DNA of 48,631 nucleotides from an uncultured Christensenella sp. (lineage in GTDB: Bacteria; Bacillota; Clostridia; Christensenellales; UBA3700): contig CAJTNW010000011.1 in NCBI GenBank assembly GCA_910577795.1, positions 1-48,631 on the forward strand, in the 5' to 3' direction. Within the stretch, counting starts at the first letter, position 1. Every line of letters begins with the position of its first letter. A model generated the notes under the pieces. The model searched no databases. It was not told where the DNA came from and worked only from the letters and a program-made list of their open reading frames with translations. Shown here one piece after another: positions 15,065-23,687 of the stretch. Made by a program: the position numbers and the translations under genes.

Positions 15065-17059
15065 ATGAAAGATGTACTGGATGCTGAAAGAGAAAGACTT
15101 GCTGTAATAAAAAAACATATTGATAATGGTGTAATTTTTAAAAGCACTAATTGTGTATATATATCTGAAGAAAGTATTATAGGAGAGGGAAGTGTAATTG
15201 ATTGCAACAATATTATTAAAGGTAAGTGTGTAATTGGCAAAAATGTTATAATAAATGACGGCAATACATTGACTGACTGCACTTTAGGAAATAATGTTGT
15301 AATTACAAAAAGTGTTGTTAACAATGCAGTTATAAAACAAAATACTACTGTTGGTCCATGGGCACATGTACATACAAGAAGTATAGTGGAAAGAGATTGC
15401 CGCATAGGTAATTTTGTTGAAATTAAAAATAGTAACATTGGTATAAATACAAAAATGGCACACCTTGCCTATATTGGCGACTGCGATATTGGTGCAAAAT
15501 GCAATATTGGTTGTGGAGTAATTTTTATAAATTATGATGGTAAAAACAAATACAGAAGTGTAATAGGAAATAGTGTGTTTGTAGGAAGTAATAGCAATAT
15601 TATAGCACCTATTAAAATAGAGGATAATGCTTATATTGCAGCAGGCACAACTGTTACAATTAATTTGCCTACCAATTGTATGTGTATTGGAAGAAATAGA
15701 GAAGTGGTAAAGGAAAATAGGAGTAAATACAGAATGTGCGATTATGATAAACAATACTTTGGAACTGATGGTATACGTGGCAAGTATGGTGAAAAATTAA
15801 ATGAAAAAATTGCATATCTAGTAGGTAATTTTTTGGGATACTCAAGTGATAGAGGAGTTGTAGTTTTAGGACGAGATACAAGAAAATCTGGAGTAAGTTT
15901 ATCAAAAGCAATGATAAATGGCATAATTGATTCTGGTTGTGATGTTGTGGATTTGGGAGTAATTAGCACTCCGGGTGTTGCAAACATTACTATGAGGGCA
16001 GGGGCTAATTATGGTGTTGTAATAACTGCTTCTCATAATCCTAGCGAATATAATGGAATAAAAATATTTAATGATAAAGGCAGAAAATTACTAAATATTG
16101 AGGAAATTCAAATAGAAGAGCATATAAAAAAGGAAGAGCCTTTTTTAAGTAAAAATAAAGGTAATATTTTGCAAAATGCAAATTATATTGACGAATATAT
16201 TGAAATGATTTGCAAGGATATGCCTGATTTATCTAATTTAAAAGTTGTGGTAGACTGCTCTAACGGTGGAGTAACAAGCCTTGCACAAAAAGTTTTTGAT
16301 AGACTTAATATAAAAACAAAGTTTATAGGCACGGATAATAATGGCGATAACATTAATAAAAACTGTGGTGCACTATTTCCTGAACTATGTGCAAAGGAGG
16401 TTGTGGCAAATAGTTTTGATTTAGGATTTTGTTTTGATGGAGATGCAGATAGGATAATTGCAATCGACCATAAAGGTAGAGTAATAAGTGGTGATAAGAT
16501 TATTTATGCTTTTGCAAAAGATATGAAAAATAGAGGTGTATTGCAAGGTGATACTGTCGTTGGCACAATTATGACAAACTACGGAATGGAAAATAATCTA
16601 TCAAAAATCGGTATTAAATTGGTAAGAACTAATGTTGGCGACCATTATGTGGTTGAAAAAATGTTGGAAAATGGTTTTATGCTGGGGGGCGAAAGTTCAG
16701 GACATATCATACTAGGAGACAAAGTTACTACTGGAGATGGTTTGCTTGTTGCAATAAATTTATGTAAACTTATTGTGGAAAGTAAAATGTCACTTTATAA
16801 ACTTACTGATATAAAAGAATATCCGCAAATTAATATTAATTTAATGACAGATAAAAAAGCAGATATTGCAAAAGACCAAGAAGTTATTGATTATGTTAAT
16901 AGTTTATCTGAAGATTTTGGTGAGTTTGGTAGAGCATTTATAAGAGCCAGCGGTACAGAAGATAAACTTCGTATTACTGCAGAGTGTGCAGAAGAGAATA
17001 AAGCGACTAATGTTGCTAAGTGTATAGAAGACTATATCAGAGATAAATTTTTAATTTGA
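15065..17059 (+). CDS. glmM: Fusion: GlmU-type acetyltransferase domain + phosphoglucosamine mutase GlmM
   Basis: A 664-residue two-domain protein. Residues 1-215 are a left-handed beta-helix matching the acetyltransferase half of GlmU: GNFVEIKNS (115-123), MAHLAYIGD (131-139), CNIGCG (146-151), NYDGKNK (156-162). By eye, the general-base His (H133) and Lys121, Tyr136 and Asn147 are kept, but the position of E. coli Arg333 is His103. Residues 229-664 are full GlmM: FGTDGIRG, catalytic Ser in TASHNPSEYNG (S323), metal loop DGDADR (458-463) and C-terminal RASGTEDKLR. GlmM turns GlcN-6-P into GlcN-1-P, and the acetyltransferase would make GlcNAc-1-P from it, so the fusion joins consecutive steps. 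The uridylyltransferase half of GlmU is missing. The start follows AGGAGG. The gene has its own promoter and terminator. Confidence 0.9.
   Translation: MKDVLDAERERLAVIKKHIDNGVIFKSTNCVYISEESIIGEGSVIDCNNIIKGKCVIGKNVIINDGNTLTDCTLGNNVVITKSVVNNAVIKQNTTVGPWAHVHTRSIVERDCRIGNFVEIKNSNIGINTKMAHLAYIGDCDIGAKCNIGCGVIFINYDGKNKYRSVIGNSVFVGSNSNIIAPIKIEDNAYIAAGTTVTINLPTNCMCIGRNREVVKENRSKYRMCDYDKQYFGTDGIRGKYGEKLNEKIAYLVGNFLGYSSDRGVVVLGRDTRKSGVSLSKAMINGIIDSGCDVVDLGVISTPGVANITMRAGANYGVVITASHNPSEYNGIKIFNDKGRKLLNIEEIQIEEHIKKEEPFLSKNKGNILQNANYIDEYIEMICKDMPDLSNLKVVVDCSNGGVTSLAQKVFDRLNIKTKFIGTDNNGDNINKNCGALFPELCAKEVVANSFDLGFCFDGDADRIIAIDHKGRVISGDKIIYAFAKDMKNRGVLQGDTVVGTIMTNYGMENNLSKIGIKLVRTNVGDHYVVEKMLENGFMLGGESSGHIILGDKVTTGDGLLVAINLCKLIVESKMSLYKLTDIKEYPQININLMTDKKADIAKDQEVIDYVNSLSEDFGEFGRAFIRASGTEDKLRITAECAEENKATNVAKCIEDYIRDKFLI
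16602..16618 (+). repeat. Dispersed 17-nt motif, copy C (exact, in glmM)
   Basis: Exact CAAAAATCGGTATTAAA with CTAT before it, inside the GlmM domain. It is read as SKIGIK, a stretch that agrees with normal GlmM sequence, so the peptide context is natural and not an insertion. Confidence 0.8.
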
Positions 17060-17086
17060 TAACAAAAACTAATAACAATAAAACTA

Positions 17087-17124
17087 AAATATTGCAACCA
17101 CAATTGTGGCTGCAATATTTTTTG
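17087..17124 (+). terminator. Terminator after the GlmM fusion
   Basis: AAATATTGCA (17087-17096) with TGCAATATTT (17111-17120) and an inner CCACAATTGTGG palindrome form one long hairpin followed by T residues. Confidence 0.85.
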
Positions 17125-17166
17125 GAATTATACTGGCTATGTTTTATATAAAAATAGTAAATTTTA

Positions 17167-17195
17167 TTGATTTTTATATAAATATGTGTTAAAAT
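17167..17195 (+). promoter_or_regulatory. Sigma-A promoter of the beta-galactosidase gene
   Basis: TTGATT (17167-17172), a 17-nt spacer and TAAAAT (17190-17195), with an extended -10 TG at 17187-17188. Confidence 0.65.
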
Positions 17196-17244
17196 TAATA
17201 TTATATAATATTAATAATCGTAAACGACAAAAGTTGGAGGATTT

Positions 17245-20200
17245 ATGAAATATTCATTAAAGACAGGTAATTATTGTAATTTTGAGGTGTTTGAGATAAA
17301 CAAAATGCCTGCAAGAACTTATGCAATTCCTTATACTGATAAAAAAATATTATCAAATATGGATTTATTAAAAGAAAGATATTCTAGTCCTATGGTTAGG
17401 ATATTAAATGGCAATTGGGATTTTGTTTATTATGGTAAATTGAGTGAAATGCCAGATGAATTTGATACTGGTCAAGTTGACTTTATAAAATTCCCTGTAC
17501 CAGGTGACTGGCAAAGAAACGGAATTGAAAACCCTAATTATTTAAATACAAGATACCAGTTTTTTATGAACCCTCCTCATATACCTACAGATATCCCAGT
17601 AGGTGTTTATCGTACAAAAATCGATATTAAATCATTGGATAAAACATATTTAATAAACTTTTTGGGAGTATGTTCTTGCCTTGATTTGTTTGTTAATGGC
17701 AATTTTGTTGGGTATAGTGAAGGCTCACATAATACTGCAGAGTTTGACCTTACTAAATATTTAAAAGAAGGTAAAAATGAAATTATTGCTGTAGTATATA
17801 AATGGTGTAATGGTACATATCTAGAGTGTCAAGATATGTTTAGAGAAAATGGTATTTTCCGTGACGTATTTTTAATAGAAGAGAATCCAAGTTATTTATT
17901 TGATTTTGGTTACACAACAAGATATATTATAGACAAAGAGTATCAAATTAATTTTGACTTTAAAGTGGCAAACGCAACTGCAGATAGCAGTGTAACTTTT
18001 GAGTTGTTTGATAGCAATGATAATTTATTGCTTTCTGAGACTATGTTGGGTGCGGAAGGTAACAAACGCATAGATATAAAAAATGTCAATGAGTGGAGTG
18101 CAGAAATACCTTATTTGTATAAATTAATTGTAACTTATTTTGATGGCAAAAATAATGTATATTTTAGAAGGTTTATAGGCTTTAAACATGTTGAAATTGA
18201 TGGAAATGTTTTTTGGCTAAATAATCAACCTATAAAATTGAAAGGTATCAACCATCATGAGTCACACCCTGTAAATGGTTATGTAGTAACTCCTGAGTTT
18301 TTGCTTAATGATATACAATTGATTAAATCTTATAACTGCAATGCGGTAAGGCTATCTCATTATCCTCATGACCCTTTGTTTTTGATGTTATGTGATAAAA
18401 TCGGTTTGTATGCTGTGGATGAAATGGATTTGGAAACACATGGTACTTATCGTAATCCATTGTATCAAAGGTTTGGTTTAATAAGTCATAATCCTAAGTG
18501 GATAGGACATTATTTAGACAGAGCAAAAAGAATGTTTTATAAGTCAAGAAACTGTGTTAGTGTAGTAATGTGGTCTTTAGGTAATGAGGCTGGTGGTTAT
18601 TTATGTCAGGACGAATGTTATAAGTTTTTAAAGAGTATAGGGAATCTTCCTATTCATTATGAAAATGCAATACATACAAAAAGATTTTGTTATGATGTTG
18701 TAGGACATTTTTATCCAAGTCATGCACATTTAGAGGCAATGGCAAACAAAACAATTAAAGACAAAAGATTTTTGCAAAAACCTTATTTAATGACAGAATA
18801 CTCTCATGCTATGGGTATGGGACCAGGTGGATTAGAGAGATATACCGAATTAGTATTGGATAATGAAAACTTTTTAGGTGGTTTTATTTGGGAATTTTGC
18901 GACCATATAGTAGATAATCCAGAGCATAAATTTAGGTATACTTATGGTGGTGATTACAACGAGCCAAAGCATGACGGAAACTTTTGTGTAGATGGAATGT
19001 TTTTCCCTGATAGAACTCCAAGCACTGGTGCTCTAAATATGCGTGAGTGTTACAGACCTTATCGTGCAAGATTAAGCGGTAATACTTTGGAAATTTGGAA
19101 TACAAATTATTTTAAGAGCACTAAAGGCGTAACTTTAAATTGGAAGTTGTTAAGAAATGGCTATGATATGCAAAATGGCAAAATTGACATTGTTGTTCCA
19201 GCAAGAGAAGTTGTTTCTTACAAAATACCATTTATGCTTCCAAGAGATATGTCAGAATATACTTTGATAATAACTTATATGGATGGAGATAATTATATTG
19301 CAAGTGAGCAATTTGAAGTAACACCATTCTTTGCAATTAAACCTATGTTTAATGCACCTAAGTATGATATTGTGGAAGATATTTTGACTGCGACAACTGA
19401 TAGAGGCACTCTAGTTGTAAACAGAAAAACTGGTGAAATTGAAAGTTACAAAATTGATGGCATAGAATATATTAACGAAAACAATGCTTTAGGTTACAAA
19501 GGCTTGCTACCTAATATGTACAGAAAACCTATTGATAATGATAGATTTATCAAAATTGGTTGGGCGGCTTTAGGATTATTAAAAGCAAAACCTTGTCATA
19601 TATCTACAAAATTTGTAACTGATAATGGTTTAAAAATTGTAAGCAAATATTCTATTAGGGGATATGGTAAACTTGCAGGTGTAACTGTTACTATTGATGT
19701 AGGCGAAAATCTTGAATTGCATATTAGTGCAAGAGCAACAAAAGGCTGGAAGTTATTGTTTTATAATGATATTGTACGTTTTGGTCTTACTTTGGAAATG
19801 CCTTCAAAATTTGATAAAGTTGAATACTTTGGTAGAGGTGAAAAAGAAACTTTAGCAGATTTTAAAGAGCATGGTAAGTTTGGCATATACAATGTTGCTG
19901 TTAAAGATATGGCAGAAAAATATATTATGCCACAAGAGTCAGGTAACAGAAGTGATGTTAGATGGGCAAAGGTTATGGATAAAGATGGCAATGGTTTGTT
20001 GTTTGAATTAGTATCTAATCCTTTTAACTTTAATGCTAATCCTTATACAAGGTATCAAATAGAAAAAGCAACTCATCAAGAGGAGGTTGGCAAGGCAGAT
20101 ACAACTTGTGTGCAAATAGATGGTTTTGTTAGAGGTACAGGTAGCCAAAGTTGCGGACCTCAACCAGAAAAATATGCAAGACCTAATTTGAAAAAACCTC

Positions 20201-20247
20201 TTGAATATGATTTTATTATTAGACCTATTGAAAAAGAGGATAAATAA
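17245..20247 (+). CDS. Beta-galactosidase, glycoside hydrolase family 2 (LacZ type)
   Basis: A 1000-residue LacZ-size GH2 enzyme hydrolysing terminal beta-galactosides. The order is a sugar-binding jelly roll (about 50-215), an Ig-like domain (about 216-320), the TIM barrel (about 320-620) and further Ig-like and large C-terminal domains. The acid/base is E448 in MWSLGNEAGG and the nucleophile is E518 in MTEYSHAMG, where LacZ usually has CEYAHAMGN. The change to MGMGPGGL after HAMG is a small deviation. GINHHESHP and RLSHYPHDP are conserved barrel motifs. No signal peptide, so cytoplasmic. The start follows TTGGAGG. Copy G of the dispersed motif lies inside (17615), read as TKIDIK. No permease or lac regulator is adjacent. 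Confidence 0.92.
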   Translation: MKYSLKTGNYCNFEVFEINKMPARTYAIPYTDKKILSNMDLLKERYSSPMVRILNGNWDFVYYGKLSEMPDEFDTGQVDFIKFPVPGDWQRNGIENPNYLNTRYQFFMNPPHIPTDIPVGVYRTKIDIKSLDKTYLINFLGVCSCLDLFVNGNFVGYSEGSHNTAEFDLTKYLKEGKNEIIAVVYKWCNGTYLECQDMFRENGIFRDVFLIEENPSYLFDFGYTTRYIIDKEYQINFDFKVANATADSSVTFELFDSNDNLLLSETMLGAEGNKRIDIKNVNEWSAEIPYLYKLIVTYFDGKNNVYFRRFIGFKHVEIDGNVFWLNNQPIKLKGINHHESHPVNGYVVTPEFLLNDIQLIKSYNCNAVRLSHYPHDPLFLMLCDKIGLYAVDEMDLETHGTYRNPLYQRFGLISHNPKWIGHYLDRAKRMFYKSRNCVSVVMWSLGNEAGGYLCQDECYKFLKSIGNLPIHYENAIHTKRFCYDVVGHFYPSHAHLEAMANKTIKDKRFLQKPYLMTEYSHAMGMGPGGLERYTELVLDNENFLGGFIWEFCDHIVDNPEHKFRYTYGGDYNEPKHDGNFCVDGMFFPDRTPSTGALNMRECYRPYRARLSGNTLEIWNTNYFKSTKGVTLNWKLLRNGYDMQNGKIDIVVPAREVVSYKIPFMLPRDMSEYTLIITYMDGDNYIASEQFEVTPFFAIKPMFNAPKYDIVEDILTATTDRGTLVVNRKTGEIESYKIDGIEYINENNALGYKGLLPNMYRKPIDNDRFIKIGWAALGLLKAKPCHISTKFVTDNGLKIVSKYSIRGYGKLAGVTVTIDVGENLELHISARATKGWKLLFYNDIVRFGLTLEMPSKFDKVEYFGRGEKETLADFKEHGKFGIYNVAVKDMAEKYIMPQESGNRSDVRWAKVMDKDGNGLLFELVSNPFNFNANPYTRYQIEKATHQEEVGKADTTCVQIDGFVRGTGSQSCGPQPEKYARPNLKKPLEYDFIIRPIEKEDK
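17615..17631 (+). repeat. Dispersed 17-nt motif, copy G (one mismatch, in lacZ)
   Basis: CAAAAATCGATATTAAA, with one mismatch in the GG step. It lies in the N-terminal domain of the beta-galactosidase. Confidence 0.5.
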
Positions 20248-20275
20248 TAATTAGTTTAAAATTTATTACAAAATA

Positions 20276-20309
20276 AAAAAGACTTCAGTATATCTGAAGT
20301 CTTTTTGTG
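20276..20309 (+). terminator. First of two terminators after beta-galactosidase
   Basis: AAAAAGACTTCAG (20276-20288) pairs with 20294-20306 around a 5-nt loop, followed by T residues. Confidence 0.85.
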
Positions 20310-20330
20310 TTTTTGTTAATTTTAAAATAA

Positions 20331-20370
20331 AAGCAGGAACTTGTTTAAGTTCCTGCTTAATTTATTTTTT
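20331..20370. terminator. Second, bidirectional terminator
   Basis: AAGCAGGAACTT (20331-20342) and AAGTTCCTGCTT (20347-20358) form a perfect 12-bp stem. T-rich sequence on both outer sides lets it also end the convergent XRE gene. Confidence 0.8.
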
Positions 20371-20453
20371 AGTTAATGGGTATAGAGTGTAACAAACATT
20401 GTCCTACATTAAGGACTAAAAATAACTATAAGTTTTGTATGGTACTATATATA

Positions 20454-20756
20454 TTATATAGGAAAATCATTTTTTAATTTGTATTCTGCCTCTTTCTTTT
20501 TATGATAATATTCAAGAGTAAGATTTTTTAATTCAGAAAATCTATCTGGGTCAGAGTTTGCATCATATCCTAAAAGTTGGTCTACACTTATACTGAATGC
20601 ATCTGCCAATCTGCAAACTATCACCAATTCTGGCTCACTATCACCTTTTTCATAATGAGAAATGGTTCTTTGAGAGATATTGACTAATTCTGCCAAATCT
20701 GCTTGAGATAGTTTTAAAGATTTTCTGATTTTTCTAAGATTATTACTGAAGTTCAT
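20454..20756 (-). CDS. XRE-family helix-turn-helix regulator
   Basis: A 100-residue DNA-binding protein. Residues 5-62 are a Cro/C1-type HTH with the recognition pattern LSQADLAELVNISQRTISHYEKG. The rest is a Lys/Glu-rich helix with no known sensor domain. It is divergent from gerAA, the two starts sharing a short intergenic region, so it may act on itself or its neighbour; this is only inferred. GGGGG precedes the ATG. The target is unknown. Confidence 0.85.
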   Translation of the reverse strand: MNFSNNLRKIRKSLKLSQADLAELVNISQRTISHYEKGDSEPELVIVCRLADAFSISVDQLLGYDANSDPDRFSELKNLTLEYYHKKKEAEYKLKNDFPI

Positions 20757-20951
20757 AAGTAGCCCCCATTTAATATGTTAAATTATATCACATTTGTTTA
20801 TAATTGACAAGTGCTTTTTAACAAATATTTTATGAAATTTTACAAATTTTGCACAAAACTTATATTATTTTTATTAATTTATATAATTTTTACTTTCATT
20901 TTATATTTGTATTTAATGTATAAAATTTATTTATTATGTAATAATTCTAGT

Positions 20952-22586
20952 ATGTTAGATTACAAAAATGATAGAGAAAAACTAAATAAAGCATTTAAGG
21001 GCTCAAAAGATATTTTTATGCTTGATACTACTGCTTTGGGAAGGGCGGCAGTATTGTGCTTTATTGATGGTATGACAGATAAGGAATTGGTTGACCGTAA
21101 TGTTATTGAGCCATTAAAAAAATGTGATATTAATTTTAGTGATAGACAATCTGAAAGATTTAACAGTACAATAAAAAACATTGACTGTATTGATATTACT
21201 AGTATCCTTGCAGATGAAAATAATGTAAATTTGACAGATTACTGCACTGAAAGCGATGTTGCAAATGTTGATGCTAACTATAGTAGCAATGATAATTATT
21301 TAATTAGAGAGCAAAATTGTCTTGAAATAAATGAAACAAAGATGATTACTGCTGACCTATTAAATAAGATTATTTATATTTCTGACCCAATAATAGTATG
21401 TGATACTTTTGAGGAAATGATTACTAAAATTGTAAGTGGTGATATAGGACTTATGATAGATGGGGCAGAAACTTACTTTGTTTTATCCTTAAGAAACTAT
21501 AAAGTAAGAGGAATTACTGAACCACCTGTATCAACTGTTTTACGTGGACCTAGAGAAGGATTCGTAGAAGATATGAAAGTCAATATGACTATGCTTAGGC
21601 GAAGATTTAAAACTCCTGACTTAGTTTTTGACCTTATGCAAATTGGTAAATATTCTGGCACGCAAATTGCTATTGCATATATTGATGGAGTAGCGGACGC
21701 ACAAATAGTATCACAAATAAAGGAAAGGATTAAGCATATTGATTGTGATGGTATTATTGATAGTTCATACATTGCAATGTATATAGAAGATAATAAATAT
21801 TCTCTTTTTAATCAAGTTGGAATGGCAGAAAAACCTGATATTGTTGCGGGTAAGATGCTGGAGGGAAGAGTTGCAATTATTTGTGATGGTTCACCAACTG
21901 TTTTGACCCTGCCGTTTGTATTGTTTGAACATTTTCAGTCAAACGAAGATTATTTTACAAAAAGTTATCGTGCATCTGCTTTGCGAATTTTAAGAGTAAT
22001 TGCTATGATTATTGCAATTAGTTTGCCAGCAGCATACGTTGCTCTGCAAGAATTCCAATACCACATGTTTCCATTAAAATTGTTGGTAGTTATTATGAAT
22101 AGTTTGCAAGGTGTCCCGTTAACACCAACAATTGAAATGATAGTCCTCTTAGTAGTATTTGAAATATTAAATGAAGCAAGTGTACGAATGCCAAGGTATG
22201 TTGGAACTGCATTATCTATAGTCGGTGCTATTGTACTGGGTGAGTCTGCGGTAAGTGCTGGGTTACTATCTGTACCAACATTGCTTGTAACAGCAATGTC
22301 AACTATAGGATTATATTGCGTACCAGATGAGGTTGATGCTGGCAGTATACTACGAATTTTATTTGTAGCAGTTGCAGGTGTATTAGGTATATTTGGCTTA
22401 ATATTAGCAGTATTTGTATTATTTGCGTATATGGTAAGTTTAAAAAATTATGGAACAAGTTTTATGGCACCATTTTCTCCTATGCTTCCGCTTGATATGC
22501 AGGATGGAGTTACTAAATCTAACTTAATAGATATGAAAAAAAGACCTTATACTATTCCAACTAAAAACAGAGTAAGAGCAAAATAA
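20952..22586 (+). CDS. gerAA: Spore germination receptor subunit A (GerA family)
   Basis: A 544-residue GerAA-type subunit of a nutrient germinant receptor, located in the spore inner membrane. The N-terminal half is soluble (DIFMLDTTALGRAAVLCFIDGMTD, then GDIGLMIDG). A conserved PPVSTVLRGPREGFVE (about 190-205) precedes the membrane part (about 345-520, four to five helices). The frame is open further upstream (GTG 20811, ATG 20832 and 20916), but this would add a strongly hydrophobic 47 residues not typical of the family. No start has a clear RBS; ATG 20952 gives the usual length and N-terminus. A sigma-A-like TTGACA (20804-20809), 16 nt, TATTTT sits upstream; I see no convincing sigma-G site. 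First gene of gerAA-AB-AC. Confidence 0.85.
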   Translation: MLDYKNDREKLNKAFKGSKDIFMLDTTALGRAAVLCFIDGMTDKELVDRNVIEPLKKCDINFSDRQSERFNSTIKNIDCIDITSILADENNVNLTDYCTESDVANVDANYSSNDNYLIREQNCLEINETKMITADLLNKIIYISDPIIVCDTFEEMITKIVSGDIGLMIDGAETYFVLSLRNYKVRGITEPPVSTVLRGPREGFVEDMKVNMTMLRRRFKTPDLVFDLMQIGKYSGTQIAIAYIDGVADAQIVSQIKERIKHIDCDGIIDSSYIAMYIEDNKYSLFNQVGMAEKPDIVAGKMLEGRVAIICDGSPTVLTLPFVLFEHFQSNEDYFTKSYRASALRILRVIAMIIAISLPAAYVALQEFQYHMFPLKLLVVIMNSLQGVPLTPTIEMIVLLVVFEILNEASVRMPRYVGTALSIVGAIVLGESAVSAGLLSVPTLLVTAMSTIGLYCVPDEVDAGSILRILFVAVAGVLGIFGLILAVFVLFAYMVSLKNYGTSFMAPFSPMLPLDMQDGVTKSNLIDMKKRPYTIPTKNRVRAK

Positions 22587-22604
22587 AAATAATAAAAGGC
22601 AAAA

Positions 22605-23687
22605 ATGGAAAAATCATTAAAAAATTATGTAAATGACAATGTAATATACACAAGCCAATTTGCTATCATAGCATTTATTGTTATGATAGTATTTAAAATT
22701 GCTATGTTGCCATCATATATGTATGAAACAGTAGGTAGAGATAGTTGGATAGTAATAGGTATATTGATGGCGATTGAGGCAGCAATGTTTTTTGTAGTCT
22801 TGTACATTGTAAAAAGAATTAACTTATTAGCAGATAACAATAAATGGCTGTATATTTTTCATGCTTTTATGTATGTATATTCATTAATCAGATTAACTGT
22901 TTTGTATTCAGGTTTAATAACTTACACATCATCAAGTTTGTTTGACCAAGGTAGGATAGATTTTATTATTATTGCGTTTGCTATAGTCATTCCGTACATT
23001 GCATCAAAAGGTGGTAATGGACTTGCTAGACTATTTGAAATTATGTTTTATTTTTTAGTAGTAATTTTACTTGTAATGGTATTAACACCTAGTTTTAAAG
23101 GTGATTTAAGTGAATTAACCCCGATTTTTGGCGGGAAAAATGATAAATTAATAAATGGATTTACTGATTTTTCAGTTTGGTTTGGCGACTATATTCCTCT
23201 TTTATATTTTACAGTTAAAAAGAATAAAAACAAGATTTTAAATAAGGCATCACTGCCTGTTGCTGTAGTTAGTGCAGTAATAGGTGTGGTAATATTTTAT
23301 GTCGCTTTTATTGCAGTTTATGGTGAGGCAGGCGGACTTGTATATTTTGCGTTTAACAGAATGTCAGTTTTTAATACTTTAAGTGAATTACTTGGTGCTA
23401 CTAATTTTTTGAGTATTTTAGCATGGATGATAATGTCAGTTTTGCAAATCAGTTTGTTGTTTTTGACTACTTGTAATGCTTTAATGTGTATTATAAAAAA
23501 CAGAATTATTGCGATTATAATAAATACTATTTTAATTTCTTCATTAGAATTATTTTTAATAAAAAATTTAGAAAATGCTCATAATTTTGCAATAGGTTAT
23601 GTTAAATATTTTGTCATAGTGTGTGAATTTGCTATTCCTTTGGCTATGCTTATTTATGCTAAATTTGCAAATAAGGAGAAAGTATGA
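22605..23687 (+). CDS. gerAB: Spore germination permease-like subunit GerAB
   Basis: A 360-residue membrane protein of the GerAB family (amino acid/polyamine/organocation superfamily) with about ten helices. In GerA receptors this subunit recognises the germinant. SQFAIIAFIVMIVFKIAMLPSY at the N-terminus and GDLSELTPIFGG in the middle (where many GerAB proteins have NLxPxFG) support the family. The RBS is weak (AAAAGG). It lies 18 nt after gerAA and overlaps gerAC by four bases (ATGA). An antisense variant of the dispersed motif lies at 23115-23130, read as LTPIF. Confidence 0.88.
   Translation: MEKSLKNYVNDNVIYTSQFAIIAFIVMIVFKIAMLPSYMYETVGRDSWIVIGILMAIEAAMFFVVLYIVKRINLLADNNKWLYIFHAFMYVYSLIRLTVLYSGLITYTSSSLFDQGRIDFIIIAFAIVIPYIASKGGNGLARLFEIMFYFLVVILLVMVLTPSFKGDLSELTPIFGGKNDKLINGFTDFSVWFGDYIPLLYFTVKKNKNKILNKASLPVAVVSAVIGVVIFYVAFIAVYGEAGGLVYFAFNRMSVFNTLSELLGATNFLSILAWMIMSVLQISLLFLTTCNALMCIIKNRIIAIIINTILISSLELFLIKNLENAHNFAIGYVKYFVIVCEFAIPLAMLIYAKFANKEKV
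23115..23130 (-). repeat. Dispersed motif, GGGGTTAA variant on the minus strand
   Basis: On the minus strand CAAAAATCGGGGTTAA, the same variant as at 9555 and 39745. It is the only copy I found on this strand. Confidence 0.45.

Noticed and set aside
15284..15911. Antisense open frames opposite the GlmU/GlmM fusion
   Set aside because: The opposite strand codes for recognisable domains throughout; the antisense products have biased composition and no start signals.
20804..20831. Sigma-G promoter for gerAA
   Set aside because: I could not find a -35/-10 pair matching the forespore consensus; only a sigma-A-like TTGACA/TATTTT pair is visible.
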